Positions 1 to 10,143 of a DNA stretch of 64,000 bases are shown piece by piece. How positions within the stretch are numbered: the first letter of the stretch is position 1; the number at the start of each line of letters is the position of its first letter. Below the pieces are notes generated by a model, which worked only from the letters and a program-made list of their open reading frames with translations, did not search any database and was not told the DNA's origin. Location of the stretch: the NCBI GenBank assembly GCA_017935785.1, contig JAGBGU010000005.1, positions 18,040-82,039 on the forward strand, read 5' to 3'. A program made the translations under genes and the position numbers. Source of the DNA: Bacteroidaceae bacterium (lineage in GTDB: Bacteria; Bacteroidota; Bacteroidia; Bacteroidales; Bacteroidaceae).

Positions 1-283
1 CAAGGCAATATCCGCCTATGTGGTTAAAGGTGTGGTTTCCGATGCGGTGGCCGCGGATAAGCACCTCGTGCATCAGGTGGGGATACTTGCGCACGTTGTC
101 GCCCACCATGAAGAATGTGGCGCGTGCGCCGAACCTTTCCAGCGTATCCAGGATGAAGGGGGTGGCCTCGGGGATGGGGCCGTCATCAAAGGTCAGATAG
201 ACGGCCCTTTCCCCAGGGTTCATTCTCCATAACGCATTAGGATATATCCAACGCAGGTATACTGCCGGCTGTTCAATGAACAT
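1..283 (-). CDS. Polysaccharide deacetylase (NodB-type), 3' part cut off by window edge
   Basis: The minus strand opens with ATG at 283 and reads MFIEQPAVYLRWIYPNALWR, then a NodB domain that runs off the left edge, so only about 94 residues are visible. Motif 1 (TFDDGPIP, with the catalytic and metal-binding Asp pair) and motif 2 (GNHTFNH, the metal-binding His-x3-His) are both present. Members remove N- or O-acetyl groups from polysaccharides or peptidoglycan. There is no signal peptide; the short hydrophobic start may sit at the membrane. It begins 12 bases after the stop of the large membrane protein gene upstream, so the two are probably co-transcribed. The exact substrate cannot be read from this fragment. 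Confidence 0.85.
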   Translation of the reverse strand, partial: MFIEQPAVYLRWIYPNALWRMNPGERAVYLTFDDGPIPEATPFILDTLERFGARATFFMVGDNVRKYPHLMHEVLIRGHRIGNHTFNHIGGYCL

Positions 284-295
284 GACGCGCTGTTT

Positions 296-3200
296 CTATA
301 TGCCTATGTTCATGCCTTCCAGACGTGTCTGAAGAGCCTTGTTATAGTCTAAGAGACGTTCCTCAAACTTCTTGGCGTCGTCGCTTCCGGCTTCCTTCAA
401 CACCTCTACGGCTGCGTGGAGCTGGTACATGTAGTACATGCAGTCGCGGTCGTCACGCAAGAGAATGGCATTGGGCAGCGAGAGGTACCATTCGACATAC
501 TCGCAAGAGCCCTGAGCCACGGTCTGTGCCAGTTTTATGGCATGGTCGGTCTTCTTTACGCGCAATGACACACGGGCCAGGTCGAGCGAACCGCTGGCAT
601 AGTTGTGCGGCACATTCTCGGGCGAGATAACCTGTTCCACATAGTCCACCAGCTTGGTCACCTTGTCCGTCTTGCCTTCCTGGAGCATGCGCAAAGCCAG
701 CTGCGCAAAGGCGCGGCGGTGGGTGTAGCACATGCGCATCACGGTTTCGTCGAGATAGATTCCGGGCTTGTCCAGACCGCCGAACTTGAACTTGTTCATC
801 ATGTTGTCATACATGCGTTCGGTGTCCATGTTGCGGCCGTTGGCCTTGGTATTGAAGGGCGTAACGCGGTTAACCAGACCCTCCTGCACAAAGTAGTTGC
901 CCAGAGAACCGTAGTTGTCGGGACCCACGGTAGTGGCCACATAGAGGGGTCGCTCCCAGTTACACTGCGCCAGCATCTCGTACATCATCATCTCGCTCTT
1001 GTAGACGGCACGCTTGCCCTTGAGGCTGATGTGCATATAGTCGGGGATGCTGTCGCCGGCAATCATCATGCCACTGCGGCGCACGGCTTCCTTGTCTATG
1101 GCAAATACAATACTGTCCGTGGGGATAATCTGAAGGTCGGGATTGTCATTGAGCACCCATTTGTCAATGATGTTCCGAAGTTCATAGGGATTGTCTCCCA
1201 AAGCCTCGCGCATGGCGGCTGGGTCGTCCTTGTAATAGTTGATTACCTGTTCCAGCATGCCGGGACGGACGGCCACTCCCTCGCGCGTACCTTCTACATA
1301 TTGCAGACGGCTCCAGTGGATGGGCACGGCAGGACTGTCATAGGCGGGACGCTTCATCTGGTCAATGTACCAGTCGGTCTGCAGATAAGAGAGGTTGCAG
1401 ACACGGGCGTCTGTGCGGAATCCTTCAGTCTCCTGACAATACCAGAGAGGGAAGGTGTCGTTGTCGCCGTTGGTAAAGACAATGGGATGCTTTCCTTCGT
1501 CCAGTGACTGCAGATAGTTCTGTCCGAAGTCGCGGCAGGTATAGCGTCCGCTGCGGTCGTGGTCGTCCCAGGTCTGTCCGGCCATCTGTATGGGAACCAG
1601 CACGCAAAGGCAGCTGATGCCGGCGCAAAGGTTCTCGTTGCGCAACAGACGGCGCAAGCCCTCGGCTACACCGGCCACGCCCATACCACACCAAATGGCA
1701 AAGGCATAGAAGGAACCGGCATAGGCATAGTCGCGTTCACGAGGCTGCATGGGAGTCTGGTTCAGATAGATGACAATGGCCAAGCCAGTCATGAAGAACA
1801 GGAAGAAGACCACCCAGAACTGCTTTTCGCCCTCGCCACGGTTCTCCTTAGTGTTGCGGAAAAGCTGCCAGAAAAGGCCGATGAGTCCCAGAATCAAGGG
1901 CAGGCAATAGAATACGTTGCGTCCCTTGTTCTCGCGCAATTCGGTGGGAAGCTTGCTCTGGTCGCCCAGGCGCAGGTTGTCAAGGAAGGGGATACCGGTT
2001 ATCCAGTTGCCGTGTTCCCACTCGCCATTACCCTGCAGGTCGTTCTGCCGGCCGGCAAAATTCCACATGAAATAGCGCCAGTACATGAAATTGACCTGAT
2101 AGCTGAGGAAGAAACGTATATTCTCGAACATGGTGGGCACCTTTACCTGAACCAGCTCGCCACAGCGGTCATAATTGACCGTCTTTCCCTCCACTCCTCC
2201 GAGCCAGCTTTCATAGGCATCGGCATGACGCTCGCTGTACATACGGGGGAAAAGTACATTCTGGGCATAGACGTAATCTATGTCGTAACGCTGGATAATG
2301 TAGCGGTCCGGCTCATCAGGACTGGCCTTCTCCTTGCGCTGGTAAACGGGCGCTCCCTGCTTGGAAACAGGGGTGCAATACTGGCCGTCGCTCTTGTATT
2401 TCACCTGGCTGGTATACTGCTGTCCGTAGAACAGCGGGCGGTCGCCATACTGTTCGCGGCTCAGATAGCTGCCCAGGGTGAAAATGTCCTCGGGGCTGTT
2501 CTGGTCCATGGGTGTATTGGCAGAACTGCGGATAACGATTACGGCATAAGAACTGTAGCCAATCATGATCATGAGCATACAGAGAAGACTGGTGTTCATG
2601 AGTCGGGCACTGATCCAATGGGTCTTGTTCACCTGTCTGTTCAGGACAAAATACAAGACGGCCAGCACCAGAATGCCGACAAAGATACTGGTAAATCCAT
2701 GGCTATAGAATGGAATACCCAGCATACCCACACTGAGCAGATAAGACAGGTTCATGCGCAAGCGGTTGCGCTGTACGGTGGTTTCCCAAATGCTCCAAAG
2801 GACTATTCCCACCAGAAGCACCATATATACGATAAGACCGGTATTGAAGGGAAGGCCGAAGGTGTTGACAAACAACAGTTCGAACCAACCGCCCACTTTT
2901 ACGATACCGGGCACGATTCCGTACAACACGGCAGCCACCAATGCAAAACTGCCGGCCAGGGCCACCAGAGAGCCACGGGCATTTGCCTGGGGATAACGGC
3001 GGAAATAATATACCAGCACAAGCGCGGGCAGGCAAAGCAGGTTAAGCAAGTGGACACCGATGCTGAGACCCGTCAGATAGGCAATGAAAATAAGCCAGCG
3101 GTCTGAATGGGGTTCATCGGCATGGTCTTCCCACTTGAGCATGAGCCAGAACACCACGGCAGTGAAAAGACTGCTGTAGGCATACACCTCGCCCTCTACG

Positions 3201-3628
3201 GCGCTGAACCAGAAGGTGTCACTAAAAGTATAAATAAGCGCACCGGTAAGCGCACTGGCCTCAACGGTTATAAGTTGGCCCAAGGTGCTTATCTGTCCGT
3301 TTGTCCCCACCAATTTGCGTGTAAGGTGGCTGATACTCCAAAAAAGGAACATGATACAGGCTGCACTGAAAAGCGCACTCATGACATTGACCATCAGAGC
3401 CACTTTTGCAGGATCGCTCACGAACTGCGTAAAGAGATTGCCCGTAAGCATAAAGAAGGGTGCACCGGGGGGATGGCCCACCTCCAGCTTATAGGCGGTG
3501 GTAATGAACTCCGGGCAGTCCCAGAAACTTGCCGTGGGCTCCACTGTGCTGCAATACACAAAAGCCGCAATGGCAAATGTAATCCAACCCATAAGGTTGT
3601 CTACAAGTCTGAACTGTTTCATTTGCAT
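296..3628 (-). CDS. DUF2723 / GT117 (TMEM260-like) multipass membrane glycosyltransferase
   Basis: The protein has 1110 residues. The first ~360 hold about ten membrane helices, starting at residue ~12 with a loop containing SFWDCPEFITTAYKLEVGHPPGAP; the conserved acidic DCPEF and the GHPPGAP turn mark the DUF2723 family, now grouped with human TMEM260 as GT117. Two further helices lie near 580-690 (one followed by TPMQPRERDYAYAGSFYAFA), and the rest is a large soluble, probably periplasmic, domain with a helical-repeat end. TMEM260 is a protein O-mannosyltransferase. By inference this protein could transfer a sugar from a lipid carrier to exported proteins, which Bacteroidales glycosylate widely. 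It lies directly upstream of the deacetylase gene and has a -7 box at 3678-3685. Family assignment is firm; the acceptor is inferred. Confidence 0.85.
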   Translation of the reverse strand: MQMKQFRLVDNLMGWITFAIAAFVYCSTVEPTASFWDCPEFITTAYKLEVGHPPGAPFFMLTGNLFTQFVSDPAKVALMVNVMSALFSAACIMFLFWSISHLTRKLVGTNGQISTLGQLITVEASALTGALIYTFSDTFWFSAVEGEVYAYSSLFTAVVFWLMLKWEDHADEPHSDRWLIFIAYLTGLSIGVHLLNLLCLPALVLVYYFRRYPQANARGSLVALAGSFALVAAVLYGIVPGIVKVGGWFELLFVNTFGLPFNTGLIVYMVLLVGIVLWSIWETTVQRNRLRMNLSYLLSVGMLGIPFYSHGFTSIFVGILVLAVLYFVLNRQVNKTHWISARLMNTSLLCMLMIMIGYSSYAVIVIRSSANTPMDQNSPEDIFTLGSYLSREQYGDRPLFYGQQYTSQVKYKSDGQYCTPVSKQGAPVYQRKEKASPDEPDRYIIQRYDIDYVYAQNVLFPRMYSERHADAYESWLGGVEGKTVNYDRCGELVQVKVPTMFENIRFFLSYQVNFMYWRYFMWNFAGRQNDLQGNGEWEHGNWITGIPFLDNLRLGDQSKLPTELRENKGRNVFYCLPLILGLIGLFWQLFRNTKENRGEGEKQFWVVFFLFFMTGLAIVIYLNQTPMQPRERDYAYAGSFYAFAIWCGMGVAGVAEGLRRLLRNENLCAGISCLCVLVPIQMAGQTWDDHDRSGRYTCRDFGQNYLQSLDEGKHPIVFTNGDNDTFPLWYCQETEGFRTDARVCNLSYLQTDWYIDQMKRPAYDSPAVPIHWSRLQYVEGTREGVAVRPGMLEQVINYYKDDPAAMREALGDNPYELRNIIDKWVLNDNPDLQIIPTDSIVFAIDKEAVRRSGMMIAGDSIPDYMHISLKGKRAVYKSEMMMYEMLAQCNWERPLYVATTVGPDNYGSLGNYFVQEGLVNRVTPFNTKANGRNMDTERMYDNMMNKFKFGGLDKPGIYLDETVMRMCYTHRRAFAQLALRMLQEGKTDKVTKLVDYVEQVISPENVPHNYASGSLDLARVSLRVKKTDHAIKLAQTVAQGSCEYVEWYLSLPNAILLRDDRDCMYYMYQLHAAVEVLKEAGSDDAKKFEERLLDYNKALQTRLEGMNIGI

Positions 3629-3677
3629 TTACTTATTTTTGATTGATTAAACTTTCTTTTTCGGCTGAAATGCGGTG

Positions 3678-3685
3678 CAAAGATA
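3678..3685 (-). promoter_or_regulatory. Putative -7 box before the GT117-type gene
   Basis: The minus strand reads TATCTTTG, an exact match to the Bacteroidota TAnnTTTG -7 element, about 50 bases upstream of the start at 3628. I see no clear TTG at the expected distance, so confidence is moderate. Confidence 0.5.
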
Positions 3686-3743
3686 CTACCTTTTTGTGGG
3701 GGGATGACCCTATCTTATGTTTTTTTTCGTTAAAATCACTCAA

Positions 3744-4193
3744 TTACACCATATTGATTGCCCAAATCAGAATTGCATAGCGTATGGCCTTTCCCAAGAA
3801 GACGCTGACGGAGGTTATCACAACATTGGCGCGCATGAAGCCCAAGGTAACACTGATAACACTGCCCATGACGGGGATAAAACTGAAAAATCCCATCCAG
3901 GCTCCTCCGCGATTAAGCCACTCCTGGGCGGCATATACCTTATGAGACGGAACGTGCAGATACCGCTCCACCCATTCCAGACGTCCCAAGTGTCCCACCC
4001 AATAATTGAACATGCTACCCAGAAAATTTCCTATTGTAGCACTCACAAAGAGGGGAATCTCACGAAGTCCGGCCAACTGAAGTCCGGCCAGCACGGCTTC
4101 GCTGCTGAAAGGGAATACGCTCCCGGCAACAAACGCAGCAACAAACATTCCCGCGTAACCGTACTGCATCACAAATTCTATAACGGATTCCAT
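3744..4193 (-). CDS. YqaA/DedA-family (VTT domain) membrane protein
   Basis: A 149-residue protein with four to five hydrophobic segments. It shows the SNARE-associated/VTT pattern: a re-entrant stretch ending in VFPFSSEAVL, then GNFLGSMFNYWVGHLGR, and a second amphipathic re-entrant turn around FIPVMGSVISVTLGFMR. DedA-type proteins are implicated in moving undecaprenyl phosphate or phospholipids across the inner membrane; the short YqaA branch is not characterised in detail. Its start overlaps the 3' end of the preceding membrane-protein gene by 16 bases, so the two are translationally linked. It is the last gene of the cysE-to-YqaA operon. Confidence 0.85.
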   Translation of the reverse strand: MESVIEFVMQYGYAGMFVAAFVAGSVFPFSSEAVLAGLQLAGLREIPLFVSATIGNFLGSMFNYWVGHLGRLEWVERYLHVPSHKVYAAQEWLNRGGAWMGFFSFIPVMGSVISVTLGFMRANVVITSVSVFLGKAIRYAILIWAINMV

Positions 4194-5116
4194 AAATTTA
4201 CCACTGCCAATGCAGCAAAAAGCAAAAGAGAGACAAAAAAGAACAAATTACTGATTCTGCTGCCAGTAAGTGCAAAGTAATGGGCTACCAGCGGACTGCT
4301 GCTTATCATAAGCATAGGAAGCAGAAACATGATGAATTGGGGCTGGAGCAGAATGGCCACCTGGAAGAATACAGTCTGGCAAACATATATATAAAGCAAC
4401 ATACGCACCTTTATCTTGTCGTCATAACGATTACGCAGATAATGTACCGTCCCCACTATGGAAAGCAGATTTACCAGTGACCAGGCGGAAAGTACGGGAA
4501 TCGGCAGCGCGCCATAGTGTTCCGGTGACGGAAAACGGAATTCTGCTATGGAAGACAGATGAACAAGCAGAGGACCGAAATCTTCCTGCCAGACACACCA
4601 TCCCATCCAAAACCAGTAAGGCAGCAACAAGGCTATCAGACTGGCCATTATCAGACGCAGGTTCATACAACGCATATACACCGAGAAGTATACACCATAA
4701 CAAAAAGACAACAAGAGCATGGGCGGAAACGCCAAACTGCCAATGGAAAGAAACAGATTGGCATGAAAAGCCTGTACAGCGGCATCGTGCCTTTGATAGG
4801 TACGGCAAATCTGGCTGTAACTAACCGAAAGACAAAATGCCACAAACAAGGGAGCAACCGCACCGTGCAGGAAAGTCATGCACGCCGTACCAACGATCCA
4901 CAGGCAGGACACAAAACGTGTACGCACCCGAATCAGTGCATTTGCATTGTTGGTCTCAAGAATGACATAAGCCGTAAGCGCACAAAAAAGCAGTCCCAGC
5001 AAATTAGATGTGCTGAAACCGCCCTGAAACCACCACATAAGCGCAGCAAAGACTGCGCTTACGGGTAAAGTGAATACACTCTCGACAACACGATTCTGAA
5101 ACCGGCGCTGCTTCAT
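4178..5116 (-). CDS. Uncharacterised polytopic membrane protein
   Basis: 312 residues made almost wholly of hydrophobic segments (about eight) separated by short charged turns. It starts with a basic MKQRRFQNR and ends in a helix, FFFVSLLLFAALAVVNLWNPL. I recognise no catalytic motif. Bacteroidales often carry an unnamed protein of this kind next to purD. The start ATG shares one base with the purD stop (TAATG) and the 3' end overlaps the YqaA-like gene by 16 bases, so translation is probably coupled on both sides. A role in the cell envelope is likely from topology only. Confidence 0.75.
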   Translation of the reverse strand: MKQRRFQNRVVESVFTLPVSAVFAALMWWFQGGFSTSNLLGLLFCALTAYVILETNNANALIRVRTRFVSCLWIVGTACMTFLHGAVAPLFVAFCLSVSYSQICRTYQRHDAAVQAFHANLFLSIGSLAFPPMLLLSFCYGVYFSVYMRCMNLRLIMASLIALLLPYWFWMGWCVWQEDFGPLLVHLSSIAEFRFPSPEHYGALPIPVLSAWSLVNLLSIVGTVHYLRNRYDDKIKVRMLLYIYVCQTVFFQVAILLQPQFIMFLLPMLMISSSPLVAHYFALTGSRISNLFFFVSLLLFAALAVVNLWNPL

Positions 5117-6384
5117 TAAAGGTCTTTTCCTATATCGCTACGGAAATACTTCTTTTCAAACTGTATCTTCTGGGCTTCCTGGAAACTTTTTGCCAAAGCC
5201 TCTTCCTTGGTTGCACCGTAGCTGCTCACGGCAATTACACGGCCACCGTTAGTTACAACCCGGCCATCCTTTGTTGCCGTGCCGGCATGGAACACCACAC
5301 TGCCTTCTACCTGGTCTATTCCGGTAATGGGGAAACCCTTGTCATAAGCTCCGGGATAACCGCCGCTTACCAACATTACACAAACGGCACTGCGGGAATC
5401 GAACTCAACCTGGCACGCACCCAGATTCTGCTGAGCCACTGCCTGGAAAAGTTCCACTATATCCGTTTTGAGACGCAACATTACCGATTCTGTCTCCGGA
5501 TCGCCCATGCGTACATTATATTCTATAACCTTGGGGTCGCCGTCCACGTTGATAAGTCCGAAGAAGATGAATCCCTTATAGTCGATTCCTTCTTCCGCCA
5601 ATCCGTTCACGGTAGGACGTATGATACGGTCTTCCACTTTCTTCATCCAAGCCTCATCGGCAAAAGGCACAGGGCTTACACTTCCCATGCCACCGGTATT
5701 CAGTCCGGTATCGCCCTCGCCTATACGCTTGTAGTCTTTGGCTTCGGGCAGGATGGCATAGTCCTTTCCGTCGGTCAGAACAAAGACTGAACATTCAATG
5801 CCCGACATAAATTCCTCTATCACAACACGGCTGCTGGCATTGCCGAACATTCCGCCCAGCATCTCCTCCAACTCTTTCTCCGCCTCTTCCAATGTGGGCA
5901 GGATAAGTACTCCCTTTCCGGCACAAAGTCCGTCGGCCTTGAGCACATAAGGTGCTTTCAGCGTGCGCAGAAATTCCTTTCCCTGCTGCAAAGTTTCGCC
6001 GTTAAAGGTCTGGTAAGCTGCAGTAGGAATGCCATGGCGCTGCATAAAGCCTTTGGCAAAATCCTTGCTTCCTTCCAAAACCGCACCTTGCCTGCTGGGG
6101 CCGATTACGGGAATATCCTTCAACTCGGCATCGTTCTGGAAATAGTCATAAATACCCTTTACCAGCGGATCTTCCGGTCCCACAACCACCATATCAACGT
6201 GGTTACGAAGCACAAATATCTTGATTCCGTCAAAATCATCGGCCTTGATTGGCACGTTTTCTCCCACCTCAGCCGTTCCGGCGTTTCCAGGAGCTATATA
6301 CAACTTCTTTACTTTGGCACTTTGGGCAATTTTCCAAGCCAGGGCATGCTCTCGGCCGCCGCTTCCTAATAAAAGAATCTTCAT
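5116..6384 (-). CDS. purD: Phosphoribosylamine--glycine ligase
   Basis: GARS, the ATP-dependent ligase that joins glycine to 5-phosphoribosylamine in de novo purine synthesis. The 422 residues match the usual length. Seen: the N-terminal [18 protein letters not shown] signature, [11 protein letters not shown], the ATP-grasp core with [15 protein letters not shown] and [14 protein letters not shown], and the signature RMGDPETES near residue 290. It sits inside the cysE operon, 26 bases after the peptidase gene and one base into the following membrane-protein gene. No PurR-type or purine riboswitch sequence is visible upstream, so it is probably expressed from the operon promoter. Confidence 0.97.
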   Translation of the reverse strand: MKILLLGSGGREHALAWKIAQSAKVKKLYIAPGNAGTAEVGENVPIKADDFDGIKIFVLRNHVDMVVVGPEDPLVKGIYDYFQNDAELKDIPVIGPSRQGAVLEGSKDFAKGFMQRHGIPTAAYQTFNGETLQQGKEFLRTLKAPYVLKADGLCAGKGVLILPTLEEAEKELEEMLGGMFGNASSRVVIEEFMSGIECSVFVLTDGKDYAILPEAKDYKRIGEGDTGLNTGGMGSVSPVPFADEAWMKKVEDRIIRPTVNGLAEEGIDYKGFIFFGLINVDGDPKVIEYNVRMGDPETESVMLRLKTDIVELFQAVAQQNLGACQVEFDSRSAVCVMLVSGGYPGAYDKGFPITGIDQVEGSVVFHAGTATKDGRVVTNGGRVIAVSSYGATKEEALAKSFQEAQKIQFEKKYFRSDIGKDL

Positions 6385-6410
6385 GTGTATGTATATTTTT
6401 GTATTCCTAA

Positions 6411-8561
6411 TTATTTTAAGTAATCCTCGAAATAGCGTGTGATACGCTCGTGCAGATGAATCTGGTCTCTGCCGGACATATTATGGCCTGAACCGGGATA
6501 GAAGAAAAGATCGGGCTGGGTTCCGGCATCAGCACAGGCACGGATAAAGGACAATGCATGCTGTGGCACACAAGTAGGGTCATTGTATCCATGAATTACC
6601 TGCAAACGTCCTTTCAGGTTTCCGGCTTTGTTCAACAGACTGGTCTTGGCATAGCCTTCGGGATTATTCTGGGGAGTTCCCATATAGCGTTCGCCATACA
6701 TTACCTCGTAATATTTCCAGTCAATAACCGGACCGCCAGCTACACCCACCTTGAACACATCGGGATAATTGCAAATCAGACTGGTTGTCATGAATCCGCC
6801 GAAACTCCATCCGTGAACGCCCAAACGGTCGGCATCCACATAAGGAAGACTCTTCAGATAAGCCACACCCTGCATCTGGTCCTGCATTTCCACCTGTCCC
6901 AACTGGTGCCAAGTAGCCTGTTCAAACTCAAGGCCTCGCCATTCGCTTCCGCGGTTGTCCAGAATGAACAGAAGATAGCCCTTTTGCGCCATATAGGCTT
7001 CCCAGCCACGCAGCCCCCAATGCCAGCTGGCCTGTACGTTATGGGCGTGAGGACCGCCATAGACATAGACCACGGTGGGATACTTCTTATTAGGGTCAAA
7101 TCCAATGGGCTTTACCATGCGATAATACAAATCGGTCTTCCCGTCAGCAGCCTTGATACTGCCACTGGTAATCTCCGGAATATTAAATCCCTTCTCCACC
7201 CATGAATCAGCAGCAGTCAGGATATTCTGCGACTTACCCTTTGCCGTATTTATCAAGTCAATACTACGGGGAACGGTGGGACTGCTGTAACGGTCTATCA
7301 CCGCTGTTCCCAAATAGTTGGGAGATGCAGAATGTACGCCGTCCATCACACTCAATGCAGTCTTCTTACCAGACTTCACGACAATGCTGTACAAACACTT
7401 TTGACGGGGATCGTTCTCGTTGCTCATGTAGAGGACACTCTTCTGCTTCTGGTTGAATCCTACCAGCTCCTGTACCACCCAGTTTCCCTTGGTCAGCTGA
7501 GTGAGGTTTCCTGTATTGACATCCAATACATAAAGGTGGTTATAACCGTCACGCTGGGTCTGCATAATGGCTTTTGTCTCATCCCAAGGCAAAAAGTCCA
7601 AACCGTGCTGCGGTTCCACATACTTTTTGCTGGTTTCCTGCAACAATTGCTTCAGGCACTTGCCGGTCTCCGTGTCGTATGCCATCAGACGCATGTCATT
7701 CTGGGCACGGTTCAACTCAAATATATAGAGCGTCTTACCGTCGGGAGACCAAGACAAGTTGGTATGATAATCCTCCGGTTCGCCCACCAGTTGGAGCCAA
7801 ACGGTCTTTTCCTTCGTCACGTCATAGATACCCACCTTTACCTGATGGCTGGTTTCTCCGGCCATGGGATAATGGTCTGTATATGTAGTGGAAATACGGG
7901 TAGAAATATCCACCTGAGGATAACTGGGCACCATACTCTGATCCATACGGTAAAAAGCAAGTTTCTGTCCGTCTGGACTCCAAAAAGTTCCCTTGCGGAT
8001 GCCGAATTCGTCGCGGTGAACGCTACGTCCGTACACGATGTTGTCTGTGCCGTCCGTGCTGCCATCCGTACTTATCTGCAGATTTTTGTCTTCAGAAGTA
8101 AGTACAAACAGATTACCCTGTACCGTATATGCCAGATTGCGGCTTCCGGCATGCCAGTCCTGATGCTGTGCCTGCTGAGGAATACTTTGTTTCCACTCTA
8201 CTTTTTTCTGTTCAAAGTCCACCAGCATACGTTCCTTTGCGCTTTGTACCAGCACCAAGCTTTTTTCTGGATAAGGGAAAATCAGATTGTGTCCGTTACG
8301 GGCCACTTGATTTCCAACCCATTCATTTATCTGCGCAACTGTTACGAGTGTCTTGCCGGAAACAAGCTCCTTCACTTCCTCGGGAGTGGTTTCCAAAGCG
8401 GTCTCGCCCCACCAAGTTGTGTACTTGTTTTCGGGTTGCAGTTGCCAAAAGTTTTTACCGCCCCCCAACAGTTCTTCCAGTGTGAAAGGTTTTTGGGCTG
8501 CTGCGGTCAAATTACTTGCTATTACCATAAGCAATACGGTTATCCATTTAATCTTCCTCAT
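6411..8561 (-). CDS. S9 family dipeptidyl peptidase (DPP IV-like), secreted
   Basis: A secreted serine exopeptidase. A signal peptide ([23 protein letters not shown]) is followed by an N-terminal beta-propeller and a C-terminal alpha/beta hydrolase domain. The triad is visible: Ser586 in GWSFGG, Asp661 in HGYNDPTC and His693 in GSGHNM. The length is 716 residues. The frame stays open for 105 codons upstream, but I chose the ATG at 8561 because only there does a signal peptide begin; the extension would overlap the methyltransferase tail in another frame. The true overlap is 14 bases. Family members release N-terminal X-Pro dipeptides from peptides in the periplasm, probably feeding amino-acid fermentation. 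Exact specificity is not proven. Confidence 0.92.
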   Translation of the reverse strand: MRKIKWITVLLMVIASNLTAAAQKPFTLEELLGGGKNFWQLQPENKYTTWWGETALETTPEEVKELVSGKTLVTVAQINEWVGNQVARNGHNLIFPYPEKSLVLVQSAKERMLVDFEQKKVEWKQSIPQQAQHQDWHAGSRNLAYTVQGNLFVLTSEDKNLQISTDGSTDGTDNIVYGRSVHRDEFGIRKGTFWSPDGQKLAFYRMDQSMVPSYPQVDISTRISTTYTDHYPMAGETSHQVKVGIYDVTKEKTVWLQLVGEPEDYHTNLSWSPDGKTLYIFELNRAQNDMRLMAYDTETGKCLKQLLQETSKKYVEPQHGLDFLPWDETKAIMQTQRDGYNHLYVLDVNTGNLTQLTKGNWVVQELVGFNQKQKSVLYMSNENDPRQKCLYSIVVKSGKKTALSVMDGVHSASPNYLGTAVIDRYSSPTVPRSIDLINTAKGKSQNILTAADSWVEKGFNIPEITSGSIKAADGKTDLYYRMVKPIGFDPNKKYPTVVYVYGGPHAHNVQASWHWGLRGWEAYMAQKGYLLFILDNRGSEWRGLEFEQATWHQLGQVEMQDQMQGVAYLKSLPYVDADRLGVHGWSFGGFMTTSLICNYPDVFKVGVAGGPVIDWKYYEVMYGERYMGTPQNNPEGYAKTSLLNKAGNLKGRLQVIHGYNDPTCVPQHALSFIRACADAGTQPDLFFYPGSGHNMSGRDQIHLHERITRYFEDYLK

Positions 8562-10122
8562 CTTCAAAACGGTTGGGGTTATTGGTGTTGTTGAACTTAT
8601 TGAATCTGCCCTCTCTGTTGCTTGAACGGCCTGGGCGAGCATCCCTTCTGTCAAATGAACGGCGGGGGTTACGGTCATCACCGATACGTCCGCGGCGGTC
8701 ATCCCTACGGAAATCCTTGCGTTCCTCTTTGCGGAAGGGCTTGCGTCCGTCGGGGCGGTCGTCATCTTGTCCTCTTCGGAAACCACGGCGTTCGCCGCCT
8801 TTACGTTCGCCGTCACGCTCATAAGGTTTACGGTCGCGGCGGTCTCTGCCAAAACTGCGCATTGGCATTTCATCATCAGCCTCGTCCAACCCCTTCTTAA
8901 ATGAACGGTTCTGCTTGAAACGTTTTTTCTCTGACATCATCCTGCGTTCCACAGCAGTCTTTATGTCACCGCCCTGAGCGCGCATTTCATTGAACTTTCC
9001 TTCAAAAGTCTGGTATTTCCTCAGTTCACACTCCAAAGAACCGTTGAAAAGTGGTGTGCGCAACGAAGGTTTCAGGCCAATCTGGTCGAAACATTCCTCC
9101 CGATAACTCAAAATCCATGCGTCATTGCCCTGGAACTGGTGCTTCAGGCGTTCGCCAATCATTTTGTACAGTCCCAACAGGTCGGGCGATGAAATGCGTT
9201 CTCCGTAGGGAGGGTTCATAACCATGATGCTCTTTTGGCCTGGTTTCTTGAAATCCTTGAAATCCTGCTGTGCCACGGTTATGTCCTTACCCAATCCGGC
9301 CGCCTTTACGTTTGTGGTGGCTATCTCCACAGCGTGACGGTTAATGTCGTAGGCATAAATGTGATGCTCAAATTCATGCTCGTTGCTGTCGTCTTCATAA
9401 ATACGGTCAAAGAGTTCGCGGTCAAAGTCGGCCCATTTTTCAAACGCATATTCCTGACGGAACACACCAGGACTGATACCACGCGCAATCAGAGCCGCTT
9501 CAATGGCAAAGGTTCCGCTTCCGCACATAGGGTCAATCAAGTCACACTCTCCACGCCAACCGGTCTGCAGGATGATTCCGGCAGCCAGCACCTCGTTAAG
9601 CGGTGCTTCCACTGCCTCTTGTCGGTATCCGCGGCGGTGCAGGCTCTCACCGCTGCTGTCCAAACTGAGTGTACAGTCGTATTCTGCCACATGGATATGC
9701 AGTTTTATGTCAGGATTTACAATACGAATGTTGGGGCGGTTTCCAGTCTTCTCGCGGAACTGGTCCACAATGGCATCCTTTACCTTGTATGCCACAAACT
9801 TGCTGTGGCGGAATTCGTTGCTGAAAACCACGCTGTCCACCGCAAATGTAGTGTCGTTTGTCAGGTACTGCGACCAGTCAATTTCCTTTACGGCATCATA
9901 CACCTCCTCTGCGGCCTTGGCCTGGAAATGCTTGATGGGCTTCAGTACGCGAATGGCTGTGCGCAGCTGAAAGTTTGCTCTGTACATCAGTTCCTTGTCT
10001 CCGGTAAAAGATACCATTCGCCGGCCTATCTTGATATTGTTGGCTCCCAGTTCTATCAATTCTGTGGCCAACACGGTCTCCAATCCTTGAAAGGTCTTGG
10101 CGATTAATTCAAATTCTTGCAT
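8548..10122 (-). CDS. THUMP-domain class I rRNA methyltransferase (RlmL/YpsC-like) with Arg/Asp-rich tail
   Basis: The first ~160 residues form a ferredoxin-like/THUMP RNA-binding region. The Rossmann methyltransferase domain shows DPMCGSGTFAIEAAL (SAM loop) and MNPPYGER, the NPPY motif of N2-guanine methylases. Family members methylate 23S rRNA guanines, as E. coli RlmL does at G2445. The last ~115 residues are a low-complexity tail of R, D, G and K (GRDRRDRKPYERDGERKGG and onward), ending [18 protein letters not shown]. coli RlmL lacks such a tail. It probably adds nonspecific RNA binding. It is the second gene of the cysE operon, 21 bases after cysE. Confidence 0.9.
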   Translation of the reverse strand: MQEFELIAKTFQGLETVLATELIELGANNIKIGRRMVSFTGDKELMYRANFQLRTAIRVLKPIKHFQAKAAEEVYDAVKEIDWSQYLTNDTTFAVDSVVFSNEFRHSKFVAYKVKDAIVDQFREKTGNRPNIRIVNPDIKLHIHVAEYDCTLSLDSSGESLHRRGYRQEAVEAPLNEVLAAGIILQTGWRGECDLIDPMCGSGTFAIEAALIARGISPGVFRQEYAFEKWADFDRELFDRIYEDDSNEHEFEHHIYAYDINRHAVEIATTNVKAAGLGKDITVAQQDFKDFKKPGQKSIMVMNPPYGERISSPDLLGLYKMIGERLKHQFQGNDAWILSYREECFDQIGLKPSLRTPLFNGSLECELRKYQTFEGKFNEMRAQGGDIKTAVERRMMSEKKRFKQNRSFKKGLDEADDEMPMRSFGRDRRDRKPYERDGERKGGERRGFRRGQDDDRPDGRKPFRKEERKDFRRDDRRGRIGDDRNPRRSFDRRDARPGRSSNREGRFNKFNNTNNPNRFEDEED

Positions 10123-10143
10123 AAATATATTTAGGTAAAAAAC

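Noticed and set aside
1559..3106. 515-codon plus-strand open frame opposite the GT117-type gene
   Set aside because: No recognisable domain; it mirrors the codon bias of the minus-strand membrane protein, which has clear family motifs and helices.
8562..8876. 105-codon N-terminal extension of the S9 peptidase
   Set aside because: It overlaps the methyltransferase tail in another frame, and the signal peptide begins only at 8561.
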